Both the position numbers and the translations under genes were made by a program. From Micromonospora siamensis (GTDB lineage Bacteria > Actinomycetota > Actinomycetes > Mycobacteriales > Micromonosporaceae): DNA of 64,000 bases. This document shows positions 44,437-53,107 of the stretch, piece after piece. Position 1 is the stretch's first letter. Each line of letters starts with the position of its first letter. Below the pieces are notes generated by a model, which saw nothing but the letters and a program-made list of their open reading frames with translations, made no database searches and was not told where the DNA came from. Location of the stretch: contig NZ_LT607751.1 in NCBI RefSeq assembly GCF_900090305.1, positions 3,224,001-3,288,000 of the forward strand. Direction: 5' to 3'.

Positions 44437-45504
44437 GTGGACATGCCTCGGAAATCGCTAGGGTCGGTGTCGGTGGACACCACAAGCGACCCGACGATGC
44501 GCTCCAGGCCGGAGCGCCGGCGGCGGCTGCTGGCGGCAACGGTGCTGTGCGCCGCGCCGGCCCTCACCGGCTGTTCCTCCGGAGCGCCCTCCGCGCTGGA
44601 CCCGGCAGGGTCCGGGTCGGGCCGTGTCGCGAACCTGTGGTGGCTGCTGTTCTGGCTCTCCATGGCCGTCTTCGCCGAGGTCATGGTCGTGCTGGCCTGG
44701 GCGCTGCTGGTCCGCCGTCGCCCCGACGTGCGGGTCCGGCACGGGCAGCCGTTGCGTTTCGTCACGGTGGCCGGAGCCGGCATCCCCCTGGTGATCCTGG
44801 TGACCGTCTACGCCGTCGGCCTGCGCGACCTCGCCGCGCTCGGCGACGAGCCGGGCCCGCGCGCCCCGACCATCGAGGTCACCGGCCACAAGTGGTGGTG
44901 GGAGGTACGCGTCCAGGGCGTCGAGGGCGCCACCGCCAACGAGCTGCACGTGCCGGTGGGGGAGAAGGTGCGGGTCCGACTGCGCACCGCCGACGTGCTG
45001 CACAGCTTCTGGGTGCCGCAGCTGATGCCCAAGACCGACCTGATCGCCGGGGAGGTACGCGAGACCTGGCTGCACGCCGACCGGGCCGGCAGCTATCGCG
45101 GTCAGTGCGCCGAGTACTGCGGTACGCAGCACGCGCACATGGCCTTCCTTGTGGTCGCCGAGCCCCGGGCGCAGTTCGATGCCTGGCTCGCCCGGCTCGC
45201 CGCGCCCGCCCCGGTCCCGCGTACCGACGCCCAACGGCGCGGACAGGAGGCGTTCGTGCGGGGCAGCTGCGCCGGCTGCCACGCGGTACGAGGCACCGAC
45301 GCGAACGGCGGGATCGGTCCCGACCTGTCCGACGTGGGCTCCCGGTGGAGCATCGGCGCCGGCGCGGTCCCGAACGACGGCGGGCACCTCGGCGGCTGGA
45401 TCGCCAACTCGCAGACCGTCAAGCCGGGCAACTACATGCCGCCGCAATCGGTGGACGCGGGCCGGCTGCCGGACCTCATCGCCTACCTGCAGTCGCTGAA
45501 GTGA
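44437..45504 (+). CDS. coxB: Cytochrome c oxidase subunit II with fused cytochrome c (caa3 type)
   Basis: This 355-residue lipoprotein-like subunit has a signal with lipobox LTGC (Cys46) and two helices, then the cupredoxin domain. The CuA site is at CAEYCGTQHAHM (Cys224, Glu226, Cys228, His232, Met235) plus the His of VLHSFWVPQL, and GHKWWWEV is the electron-entry Trp strand. Residues about 265-355 form a class I cytochrome c with CAGCH (278-282) and NYMPPQ supplying the Met ligand. Such a fusion lets the oxidase take electrons directly from the bc1 complex. The start is GTG 44437, or ATG 44443 with GAGAG five bases before it. First gene of a long operon. Confidence 0.95.
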   Translation: MDMPRKSLGSVSVDTTSDPTMRSRPERRRRLLAATVLCAAPALTGCSSGAPSALDPAGSGSGRVANLWWLLFWLSMAVFAEVMVVLAWALLVRRRPDVRVRHGQPLRFVTVAGAGIPLVILVTVYAVGLRDLAALGDEPGPRAPTIEVTGHKWWWEVRVQGVEGATANELHVPVGEKVRVRLRTADVLHSFWVPQLMPKTDLIAGEVRETWLHADRAGSYRGQCAEYCGTQHAHMAFLVVAEPRAQFDAWLARLAAPAPVPRTDAQRRGQEAFVRGSCAGCHAVRGTDANGGIGPDLSDVGSRWSIGAGAVPNDGGHLGGWIANSQTVKPGNYMPPQSVDAGRLPDLIAYLQSLK

Positions 45505-45511
45505 GGTGAGG

Positions 45512-47437
45512 ATGTCCACGACCGCCGCGCCGGCGCCCGGCGCCAGCCGGGACGAGCTGGCCGCGCTGGAGGAGCACTGGGGGGAACGGCCCTCGCTGCG
45601 TTCCTGGTTCAGCACCGTCGACCACAAGCGGATCGGCCGGCGGTACCTGGTCACCGCCGCGTTCTTCTTCGTCCTCGCCGGGCTGAGCGCGCTGGCGATG
45701 CGTACCCAGCTGGCCCGGCCGGAGTCCCGGCTGCTCTCCCCGCAGGAGTACAACCAGCTGTTCACCATGCACGGCACGGCGATGATCTTCCTGTTCGCCA
45801 CCCCGATGCTCTTCGGCTTCGGCAACTTCCTGGTGCCGCTGATGATCGGATCGCGGGACATGGCGTTCCCGAAGCTCAACGCGCTGGGCTACTGGGTGTT
45901 CCTGTTCGCCGGGCTGTTCATGTGGGCCAGCCTGCCGTTCGGCGCCGCCCCCAACGGCGGCTGGTTCGCGTACGTGCCGCTGACCGAACGGACCAACACC
46001 CCGGGCCTGCACATGGACGTCTACAGCCTGGGCCTGCTCTTCCTCGGCATCGCCACCACCGCCGGCTCGATCAACTTCATCGTCACCGCGCTCAAGCTCC
46101 GCGCCCCCGGCATGTCGCTGAACCGGGTACCGCTGTTCGTCTGGGCGATCGTCGCCACCGCCTTCATGGTGATCTTCGCGCTGCCGGCGCTGAACCTCGA
46201 CAACGCCATGCTCTTCCTGGACCGGCGCTTCGGCACCCACTTCTTCGACCCCGGCGCGGCCGGCAACGTGCTGCTCTGGCAGCACCTGTTCTGGATCTTC
46301 GGACACCCCGACGTCTACATCATCGTCATGCCGGCCCTGGGCATCGTGTCCGCGGTCCTGCCCGCCTTCACCCGCCGGGGTGTGGTCGGCTACCCGCTGA
46401 TCGTGCTCGCCATCGTCTCGATCTCGATCATCTCGTTCGGCGTCTGGGTACACCACATGTTCGCCACCGGCCTGCCTCGGCTGTCGTACAGCTTCTTCAG
46501 CGCGGCCAGCACCATCATCACCATCCCGTCCGGCATCCAGATCTTCGCCTGGCTGGCCACCATGGCGCTCGGCCGGCTGGTGCTCAAGGTGCCGATGCTG
46601 TTCCTGATCGGGTTCATCGTGACGTTCGTGCTGGGCGGATTCACCGGCACGATGTTCGCGCTGACCGCCTTCGACCAGCAGGTCACCGACTCCTACTTCG
46701 TGGTGGCCCACTTCCACTACGTCCTCATCGGCGGCGCGGTGTTCCCGATGCTCGCCGGCATCTACTACTGGCTGCCGAAGATCACCGGTCGGATGTACCA
46801 CGAACGGCTCGGCCGGTGGGCGTTCTGGCTGGTCTTCGCCGGCATGCACGTCACCTTCTTCCCGATGCACCTGTACGGGCTCTTCGGCATGCCGCGACGG
46901 GTCTATACCTATCGCAGTGAGCCCGGCTGGGACGGCTGGAACCTGGTCGCCACCGTCGGGTCGTACCTGCTCGCGGTCGGGCTGCTGCTGGTGCTCGTCG
47001 GCGTGGTGCACGCCGTCCGGCGCGGCCGGCCCGCCCCGCCGGACCCGTGGGGCGGCGACAGCCTGGAGTGGTCCACCGACTCGCCGCCGAAGCCGTACAA
47101 CTTCCCGGTCCTGCCCCGGGTGCACAGCCTGCACCCCACCTGGGACGAGGAGAGCCGCGCATCGATGGTCGACGACGCCGGGGACCGCGTCCTCGCCGAC
47201 GGGCGCAAGACCCTGTTCACCAGCGAACTCGACGGCCACCGGGAGCGGGTGGTGCAGATGCCGGAGGCATCCCTGCAACCGCTGGTGCTGGCCGTGGCCC
47301 TGCTGGTCTTCTTCACCGCGATGCTGGCCGCCTGGTACCCGGTCGCCGCCGTCGCGGCGCTCGCCGTGGCGGCCACCATCGCCGTCTGGCTCTGGCCGCC
47401 CCGCCGCCCGGACCAGGAACTCGGGGTGCAGGCATGA
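45512..47437 (+). CDS. ctaD: Cytochrome c oxidase subunit I (caa3-type)
   Basis: This 641-residue protein carries about 12-14 helices with the heme-copper ligands in FTMHGTAMIFLF, FGHPDVYIIVMP (His265), VWVHHMFATG and [11 protein letters not shown]. The motif usually written HPEVY is HPDVY here, so the acidic residue at the end of the D-type proton path is Asp267. The C-terminal extension after residue 500 adds a soluble segment and two helices (LQPLVLAVALLVFFTAMLAA and a second), which resembles a fused subunit IV. The ATG at 45512 has GAGG at five bases. Compared with the copy at 26248, it is longer and has a different middle. Confidence 0.96.
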   Translation: MSTTAAPAPGASRDELAALEEHWGERPSLRSWFSTVDHKRIGRRYLVTAAFFFVLAGLSALAMRTQLARPESRLLSPQEYNQLFTMHGTAMIFLFATPMLFGFGNFLVPLMIGSRDMAFPKLNALGYWVFLFAGLFMWASLPFGAAPNGGWFAYVPLTERTNTPGLHMDVYSLGLLFLGIATTAGSINFIVTALKLRAPGMSLNRVPLFVWAIVATAFMVIFALPALNLDNAMLFLDRRFGTHFFDPGAAGNVLLWQHLFWIFGHPDVYIIVMPALGIVSAVLPAFTRRGVVGYPLIVLAIVSISIISFGVWVHHMFATGLPRLSYSFFSAASTIITIPSGIQIFAWLATMALGRLVLKVPMLFLIGFIVTFVLGGFTGTMFALTAFDQQVTDSYFVVAHFHYVLIGGAVFPMLAGIYYWLPKITGRMYHERLGRWAFWLVFAGMHVTFFPMHLYGLFGMPRRVYTYRSEPGWDGWNLVATVGSYLLAVGLLLVLVGVVHAVRRGRPAPPDPWGGDSLEWSTDSPPKPYNFPVLPRVHSLHPTWDEESRASMVDDAGDRVLADGRKTLFTSELDGHRERVVQMPEASLQPLVLAVALLVFFTAMLAAWYPVAAVAALAVAATIAVWLWPPRRPDQELGVQA

Positions 47438-48039
47438 CGGCCACCAGTACGGAGGCGCTGACCACCGAGCTGCCGGTCGGCCGCTCGACCGGCTGGTGGG
47501 GCATGGTGATGTTCGTCGTCACCGAGGCGACCCTCTTCGCCTGTCTGCTCGGCAGTTACTTCTACCTGCGCTTCCAGTACGCCGGCCCGTGGCCCCCCGG
47601 CGACATCGGCAAGCCGAAGCTGCTGGTCCCCCTGGTGATGACCGCGGTGCTGCTGCCGAGCAGCCTGCCGGTGGTGTGGGCCGAACACGGCATCCGCAAG
47701 GGCCAGCGCTGGCGGCTGCGCGCCGGGCTGGCCGCGACCCTCGTCCTCGGCGTCACCTTCCTGGCCCTGCAGGCCAACGAGTACGCCGAGAAGCTGCGCG
47801 AGTTCACCATGACCACCAACGCGTACGGCTCGCTGTTCTATCTGATCACCGGCTTCCACGGGCTGCACGTGCTGGTCGGCCTCACCATGATCGGCTGGCT
47901 CCTGGCTGCCTCCCTGCGCGGCGGCAGCTTCGGGGCGCACCGTCACGAGCGGGTCCGCAACGCCGCCATCTACTGGCACTTCGTCGACGCGGTCTGGGCC
48001 GCCATCCTCTTCACCATCTACCTGTCGCCGAGGCTGTGA
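47434..48039 (+). CDS. ctaE: Cytochrome c oxidase subunit III
   Basis: This 201-residue, five-helix subunit has WWGMVMFVVTEATLFACLLGSYFYLR at helix 1, LQANEYAEKLREFTMTTNAY and GSLFYLITGFHGLHVLVGL in the middle, and the closing NAAIYWHFVDAVWAAILFTIYL. The Glu, His and Trp-His-Phe-Val-Asp residues are family invariants. It is the short (five-helix) form. ATG overlapping the ctaD stop; the next gene begins at its stop. Confidence 0.95.
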   Translation: MTATSTEALTTELPVGRSTGWWGMVMFVVTEATLFACLLGSYFYLRFQYAGPWPPGDIGKPKLLVPLVMTAVLLPSSLPVVWAEHGIRKGQRWRLRAGLAATLVLGVTFLALQANEYAEKLREFTMTTNAYGSLFYLITGFHGLHVLVGLTMIGWLLAASLRGGSFGAHRHERVRNAAIYWHFVDAVWAAILFTIYLSPRL

Positions 48040-48437
48040 TGAGCACCCACCCCGGCCCGCGCGCCCGGCTGACCGGTGGCCTGCTCCTCTGGTACGCCGT
48101 GCTCGGCGGCGCCGCCGCCTGGGCGGTGCACCTGATCGCCGGTTGGGGTGTCGACGAGCTGACCTGCGCCAGCGACCGGGACCGGATCGGCGCGCTGCCG
48201 CTGCGGGTCGTCATCGCGGGCGCGGTGGTGCTGCCCGCTCTCGTCACCGTCGGCGCGCTGCTGGCCGCCGCGCTCGTCTGGCGGCGTACCGCGCACCCAC
48301 CGGACGGGGTCGAGGAGCGGCCGGTCAGTCGTAGCCGCATGCTCGCCGTGGTGGCCATCTGGTCCAACCTGCTCTTTCTCGCCATCATCGTGTTGGGCGG
48401 GATCGCCCTGCTGGTGCTGCCACCGTGCCTGCGCTGA
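48039..48437 (+). CDS. Small membrane protein of the oxidase operon
   Basis: This 132-residue protein has three hydrophobic helices (GGLLLWYAVLGGAAAWAVHLIAGW, a middle RVVIAGAVVLPALVTVGALLAAALVW, and SNLLFLAIIVLGGIALLVLPPCL). I do not recognise a family; similar small proteins often sit between ctaE and ctaG in caa3 operons and may be subunit IV or an assembly factor. The pattern W...L..GWG.DELTCA before the second helix is its only distinctive piece. The ATG overlaps the ctaE stop, so expression with the oxidase is certain in practice. Confidence 0.75.
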   Translation: MSTHPGPRARLTGGLLLWYAVLGGAAAWAVHLIAGWGVDELTCASDRDRIGALPLRVVIAGAVVLPALVTVGALLAAALVWRRTAHPPDGVEERPVSRSRMLAVVAIWSNLLFLAIIVLGGIALLVLPPCLR

Positions 48438-48466
48438 GCACGACCGGGCCGGCGGGCGGAGACGAC

Positions 48467-49318
48467 GTGACGGCCGGGCTGCTCGCCATGCTGCTGGCCA
48501 CCGTCCTCGCCCTGCTCGCCGCCGGCTACGGTCGCGGCGTCCACGAGCTGTGGGCCCGCCGGGGCGCCGGTCGGATCCTGCCCGCCGGGCGGGTCGCCGC
48601 CTTCGGCGCCGGCCTGCTCTGCGCGCTCGCCGCCGAGCAGGGGCCCGTCGCCGGGGTCGCCGAGCGGTCCTTCGCCGGGCACATGACCCAGCACATGCTG
48701 CTGCTGCTCGGTGCCGGCCCGCTGCTCGCCGCCGGGGCCGCCGGGCTGCCGCTGACCCTGGCCTGTCCGCCGCCCCTGCGCCGGTGGCTGGCCCGGCTGC
48801 GGACGTCCGAGCCGGTCCGCTGGCTGCGCCGCCCGACCGTCCTGGCGCTCACCGCCGGCGGGATCCAGACCGTGGTGCTCTGGTTCTGGCACCTACCCGT
48901 TCCCTACCTCGCGGCCGAGGGGGAGCCGGTCGTGCACGCCGTCGAACACACCTGCTTCCTCGGCGCCGCGTGGCTGCTCTGGGCGCCGCTGATCGGCGCG
49001 CCACGGCACCGGCTGCCCGTTCCGGGCGCCCTCCTGCTGCTGATCGGCACCATGCTGCCCGCCTCCGCCCTCGGTGCGGTGCTGACCTTCGCGCCGCAGC
49101 CCGTCTACCCGACGTCGGTCCTCGGGCCCGACCCGCTGGCCGACCAGCAGCTGGCCGGGCTGCTGATGTGGGCACCGATGGATCTGGTGGTGCTGGCCGC
49201 CACCCTGACGGCGTTCCTGCGTTGGCTCCTCGTCCTGCAACGGCGACGCCCCGAGCGGGTGACTTCCCCCGAGACCCGCCGCGACCTACCAGCCGGCAGC
49301 GGCAGAGTTGTGCCATGA
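48467..49318 (+). CDS. ctaG: Cytochrome c oxidase assembly protein, caa3_CtaG family
   Basis: This protein of about 283 residues and seven helices contains the family's histidine-rich segments SFAGHMTQHMLLLLGAGPLL, VVLWFWHLPVPYLAAEGEPV and HAVEHTCFLGAAWLLWAPLIG, which in caa3_CtaG proteins may bind copper for insertion into the CuB/CuA sites. DQQLAGLLMWAPMDLVVLAA ends the core. I chose GTG 48467, preceded by GGAG at five bases; an in-frame GTG at 48425 would overlap the preceding gene by 13 bases. Its stop overlaps the next start. Confidence 0.9.
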   Translation: MTAGLLAMLLATVLALLAAGYGRGVHELWARRGAGRILPAGRVAAFGAGLLCALAAEQGPVAGVAERSFAGHMTQHMLLLLGAGPLLAAGAAGLPLTLACPPPLRRWLARLRTSEPVRWLRRPTVLALTAGGIQTVVLWFWHLPVPYLAAEGEPVVHAVEHTCFLGAAWLLWAPLIGAPRHRLPVPGALLLLIGTMLPASALGAVLTFAPQPVYPTSVLGPDPLADQQLAGLLMWAPMDLVVLAATLTAFLRWLLVLQRRRPERVTSPETRRDLPAGSGRVVP

Positions 49319-49704
49319 GCCACCGGATTCCCGCCCGCTGGTTCCTGCTGGTGACGGCGCCACTGCTGCTGGCCCTGCCCGCGTGCGCGCGTACCAGTGC
49401 CCCACCGCCACCGGAGGTCCGCACCGGCCGTCCGGACCGGGGGGCCACCCTCATCGCGCGGTACGGCTGCGGCTCCTGTCACACCATCCCCGGCGTCGAC
49501 CGAGCGAACGGCCTCGTCGGACCGCCGCTGACCCGCTTCGGCTCGCGCTCGTACGTCGCCGGGAAGCTGACGAACAACGCCGACAACCTCCAGCACTGGA
49601 TCACCGACCCGCAGGGAGTCGAACCCGGCAACGCCATGCCCGACCTGGGCGTCAGCCCAATCGACGCGCAGGACATCGCCGCCTATCTGTACACCCTGGA
49701 CTGA
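49315..49704 (+). CDS. Lipoprotein class I cytochrome c
   Basis: This 129-residue protein has a lipoprotein signal (LLVTAPLLLALPAC, lipid Cys24) followed by a mono-heme cytochrome c domain: CGSCH at 52-56 and a distal Met in NAMPDLGVSP. The NLQHWITDPQ segment is typical of the cytochrome c half of caa3 oxidases, so this may be an extra electron carrier between bc1 and oxidase, or a paralogue of the CoxB tail. It depends on the divergent ccm genes for heme attachment. ATG overlapping ctaG; the next gene begins three bases after its stop. Confidence 0.93.
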   Translation: MSHRIPARWFLLVTAPLLLALPACARTSAPPPPEVRTGRPDRGATLIARYGCGSCHTIPGVDRANGLVGPPLTRFGSRSYVAGKLTNNADNLQHWITDPQGVEPGNAMPDLGVSPIDAQDIAAYLYTLD

Positions 49705-49707
49705 GCC

Positions 49708-50523
49708 GTGAGCGTACGGGCGGTCCGGTCGGCGCGTGCGTGGTGGCACCCGCGACGGGCGGCCCTGCTCGGCGCGGCGCTTGCCCTGGCCGCCGGTCCG
49801 GCGGCCCTCGCCGCGCCCGCGACACCGGACCCCTCCGCCGCACCCGCGGCACCGGCCTCCTCCGCCACCGCCACGCCGCCGCCCGTCGACCGCCGGGGCG
49901 CGCAGCTGTTCCGGCAGAACTGCGCCAGCTGTCACGGCGAACAGGGGCAGGGCGCCCAACGTGGGCCGTCGCTGGTGGGCGTCGGACCGGCCTCGGTGGA
50001 CTTCCAGCTCTCCACCGGCCGGATGCCGATCCCCGACGAGATGGCGCAGCCGCGCCACGCCGAGCCCGCCTTCTCCGCCGACGACATCGCCGCCCTGGTC
50101 GACCATGTGGCCGGCTTCGGCGGCGGCCCACCGATTCCCACGGTACGGCCGGGCAGCCTCACCGGCGGACGAGCGCTGTACGCCGCCAACTGCGCGCCCT
50201 GCCACGGGGCCACCGGCGCCGGTGCGGCCCTGACCAACGGCTGGATCGCCCCGCCGCTGTACGACGCCACCTCCGTACAGGTCGCCGAGGCGATCCGGGT
50301 CGGCCCGGGACTGATGCCGGTCTTTCCGAGTCAGGTCCTCACCGACGCGCAGGTCGACGACCTGGCCACGTACGTGCGCCGGCTGCGCAGCGAGCACCTG
50401 GACCGCGGCGGGAACCCGTTGGGCCGGCTCGGGCCGTTGGCCGAGGGGCTGCTCGCCTGGGTCGTCGCTCTCGGGCTGCTCGTGGCGGCGGCCCGCTGGC
50501 TGGGTCGGCGGGCCGGCGAGTGA
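49708..50523 (+). CDS. qcrC: Diheme cytochrome c subunit of the bc1 complex
   Basis: This 271-residue protein has an N-terminal signal helix (AALLGAALALAAGPAALAA), an Ala/Pro-rich linker, two cytochrome c domains with CASCH (72-76) and CAPCH (162-166), methionines in TGRMPIPDE and PGLMPVFP as distal ligands, and a C-terminal anchor (GLLAWVVALGLLVAAARWLG). This is the diheme c1 (cytochrome cc) of actinobacteria, which passes electrons straight to the oxidase. GTG start at 49708. Its stop overlaps qcrA. Confidence 0.96.
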   Translation: MSVRAVRSARAWWHPRRAALLGAALALAAGPAALAAPATPDPSAAPAAPASSATATPPPVDRRGAQLFRQNCASCHGEQGQGAQRGPSLVGVGPASVDFQLSTGRMPIPDEMAQPRHAEPAFSADDIAALVDHVAGFGGGPPIPTVRPGSLTGGRALYAANCAPCHGATGAGAALTNGWIAPPLYDATSVQVAEAIRVGPGLMPVFPSQVLTDAQVDDLATYVRRLRSEHLDRGGNPLGRLGPLAEGLLAWVVALGLLVAAARWLGRRAGE

Positions 50524-51386
50524 GCCGCAAACCGCGCCCGACCGCCGCCCCGCCCGGGGTGAACCGTCGCATCGTCGCGTCCTTCCTGGCCGCCGCGGCC
50601 GGTGCGGTCGGCTTCGCGGTCACCTACGGGCTCGGCGGGCAGACCCAGTGGGAGGGGGTCTGCCTGGGGGTGGCGTTCGCGGGCCTGGCCACCGGCCTGG
50701 CGATCTGGGGCCGACGGTTGGTGCCGGTCGGCGGCTACGTCGAGGAACACGAGGGTTTCACCCCGCCGCCGGTCGAGCAGGCGTTGACCGCCGCGGTGCT
50801 GACCGCGCCGGACAGCCCGATCCGTCGCCGTGGCCTGCTCGCCGCGCTGGGGCTGGCGCTGTCCGCGCTGGGCGTCGCGGCGCTGTTCCCGCTGCGGTCG
50901 CTGCTGCCGTGGGACCGTTCGCGGCCGCTGCGGGCGCGCCGGGACACCCCGTGGGGGCCGGGGGTCCGGCTGTTGACCGCCGACGGGCGGCCGCTGCGGC
51001 CGCAGGACGTGCCGGCCGGCGCGGTGGTCGCCGTGTTCCCCGAGGGCGGCACCGGAGCCGGGGACGGGCCCGCCTTCGCCGTCCGGTTGCAGCCGCAGCG
51101 GTTCACCCGACCGCCGTCGGCCGGGCACCTGGACGGGCTGGTCGTCTACTCGTTGCTCTGCACCCACGCGGGCTGCCCGGTGCGGCTCTATCTGAAGGGG
51201 ACCGGTCGGGTGCTGTGCCCGTGCCACCAGTCCTCGTTCGACCTGCTCGCCGACGCCGCCGCGGTGGCCGGACCCGCCGCCCGGCCGCTACCCGGCCTGC
51301 CGATCGAGGTCGGCCCGGACGGTCACCTGCGCGCCCGGGGAGACTTCACCGCGCCGCCCGGCGCCGGCTTCTGGAGCCGGCCGTGA
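50520..51386 (+). CDS. qcrA: Rieske iron-sulfur subunit of the bc1 complex
   Basis: This 288-residue protein has two to three helices at the N-terminus (IVASFLAAAAGAVGFAVTYG and further), as in actinobacterial QcrA, rather than one. The C-terminal Rieske domain has CTHAGC (Cys214, His216, Cys219) and CPCHQSSF (Cys233, Cys235, His236), giving the [2Fe-2S] ligands and disulfide. GTG start overlapping qcrC, and the stop overlaps qcrB. Confidence 0.96.
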   Translation: MSRKPRPTAAPPGVNRRIVASFLAAAAGAVGFAVTYGLGGQTQWEGVCLGVAFAGLATGLAIWGRRLVPVGGYVEEHEGFTPPPVEQALTAAVLTAPDSPIRRRGLLAALGLALSALGVAALFPLRSLLPWDRSRPLRARRDTPWGPGVRLLTADGRPLRPQDVPAGAVVAVFPEGGTGAGDGPAFAVRLQPQRFTRPPSAGHLDGLVVYSLLCTHAGCPVRLYLKGTGRVLCPCHQSSFDLLADAAAVAGPAARPLPGLPIEVGPDGHLRARGDFTAPPGAGFWSRP

Positions 51387-53107
51387 TCCTGGACCGGCTC
51401 GCCCGCGCGGTCGACGACCGGCTGCGGCTGTCCCCGCTGACCCGCAAGGCGTTGGCGAAGGTGTTCCCGGACCACTGGTCGTTCATGCTCGGCGAGCTCG
51501 CCCTCTACTCGTTCGTTGCGCTCCTGCTCACCGGGGTCTACCTGACCCTGTTCTTCGACCCCAGCTCCGCCGACCGGGTCTACCACGGCGGGTACGCCCC
51601 GCTCGACGGCACGACGACCTCCGCCGCGTACGCCTCGACGGTGCGGCTGAGCTGGGACGTGCGGGCCGGACTGCTGATCCGGCAGACCCACCACTGGTCG
51701 GCGCTGCTGTTCGTCGCGGTGATCCTGGTGCACCTGGTGCGGATCTTCTTCACCGGCGCGTTCCGCAAGCCCCGCGAGCTGAACTGGCTGGTCGGGGTGA
51801 CCATGCTGACGCTGGCCCTGGCCAACGGCTTCACCGGCTACTCCATGCCCGACGACCTGCTCTCCGGGCTCGGCGTGCGGATCATCGTCTCGGTGGTGGA
51901 GTCGATCCCGCTGGTCGGCTCGTGGCTGGTCGCTCTCGGCCTCGGCGGTGAGTTCCCGTCCGACGAGATGATCCCGCGGCTGTTCGTCACCCATGTGCTG
52001 CTGGTGCCCGCGGTGCTGGTCGCGCTCGTCTCCGCGCACCTGGCGATGGTGGTGCGGCAGAAGCACACCCAGTTCCCCGGCCCCGGCCGCACCGAGCACA
52101 ACGTGGTCGGCTCCCGGCTCTACCCCAGCTACACCCTGCGATCTCTCGCCCTGTTCGCCTGGGTGCTGGCGGTGCTCTTCGCCCTCGGCGGCCTCGCCCA
52201 GATCAACCCGGTCTGGCTCTACGGCCCGTTCGACCCCGCCCAGGCCACCTCGCCGGCCCAACCCGACTGGTACGTCGCCTGGGGCGACGGCGCCCTGCGG
52301 CTCTTCCCGCCGTGGGAGATCCACATCGGCGGGTACCTGGTGCCGGCGCCGTTCTTCCCCGGCGTGGTGCTCGGCGGCGTCACCTTTCTCGCCCTGTACG
52401 CCTGGCCGTTCCTCGAACGCTTGTGCACCGGCGACCGTGCCCCGCACCAGCTGCTCGACCGGCCGCGCGACCACCCGGTCCGGATGGGTGTCGGAGTGAT
52501 GGCCCTGACCTTCTTCGGGGTGCTGGTCGTGACGGCCGGCGACGGCATCATCGCCCGCCTGCTCCGGGTGCCGGTCTACGACGTGCTGAACGTGCTGCGG
52601 GTGCTGGTGCTGGTGCTGCCGCCGCTCGCCGGGGCACCGGCGTTCCTGCTGGCCCGGGCATTGTGCCGGGGCGACGCGGCCCGCCTGGGCGAGCTGACCC
52701 GGGCCGACCTGCGCGCCGGCCGGCAGCCCACCCGCCGCCCGGGGCGGGACGCGGCCGAGGAGCCGGAGCTGCCGGCGCCGGACCGGCCGGGGGAGCGGAT
52801 CGAAATCTGGCCCGACGGGGACGTCTGGCGGTGGCGTTACCGCGACGAGCCGTCAGGTGTGGCGATCCTGGCCAACCGTGCGGTCCTCACCGAGCAGGAG
52901 GCGACGGAGTCGGCCCGGTCGGCGTACCCCGGTGTCGACCAGGTGACCGTGCCCGGCCCGCAGCCGCCCGCGCCATCCGGCCGGGCCCGCACCGCGCTGC
53001 GCCGTCTCGGCAACGCCGCCCTGGGGGCGTCACTGCTGGCGGCGGCCCTGCGGCAACGCCGTGCCCGCCGCTCCGGCGAACGCGGAGACGAGCCAGGGCC
53101 GCGGTGA
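51383..53107 (+). CDS. qcrB: Cytochrome b subunit of the bc1 complex
   Basis: This 574-residue protein carries the heme-b histidine pairs in LIRQTHHWSALLFVAVILVH and RLFVTHVLLVPAVLVALVSAH and the quinol-site motif PDWYVAWGDG (PEWY variant common in actinobacteria). After the eight-helix core (to about residue 445) a soluble tail of about 130 residues follows, with ERIEIWPDGDVWRWRYRDEP and Arg-rich ends; long C-terminal tails are a known feature of actinobacterial QcrB. GTG start overlapping qcrA. The stop overlaps a DUF421 gene. Confidence 0.96.
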   Translation: MILDRLARAVDDRLRLSPLTRKALAKVFPDHWSFMLGELALYSFVALLLTGVYLTLFFDPSSADRVYHGGYAPLDGTTTSAAYASTVRLSWDVRAGLLIRQTHHWSALLFVAVILVHLVRIFFTGAFRKPRELNWLVGVTMLTLALANGFTGYSMPDDLLSGLGVRIIVSVVESIPLVGSWLVALGLGGEFPSDEMIPRLFVTHVLLVPAVLVALVSAHLAMVVRQKHTQFPGPGRTEHNVVGSRLYPSYTLRSLALFAWVLAVLFALGGLAQINPVWLYGPFDPAQATSPAQPDWYVAWGDGALRLFPPWEIHIGGYLVPAPFFPGVVLGGVTFLALYAWPFLERLCTGDRAPHQLLDRPRDHPVRMGVGVMALTFFGVLVVTAGDGIIARLLRVPVYDVLNVLRVLVLVLPPLAGAPAFLLARALCRGDAARLGELTRADLRAGRQPTRRPGRDAAEEPELPAPDRPGERIEIWPDGDVWRWRYRDEPSGVAILANRAVLTEQEATESARSAYPGVDQVTVPGPQPPAPSGRARTALRRLGNAALGASLLAAALRQRRARRSGERGDEPGPR

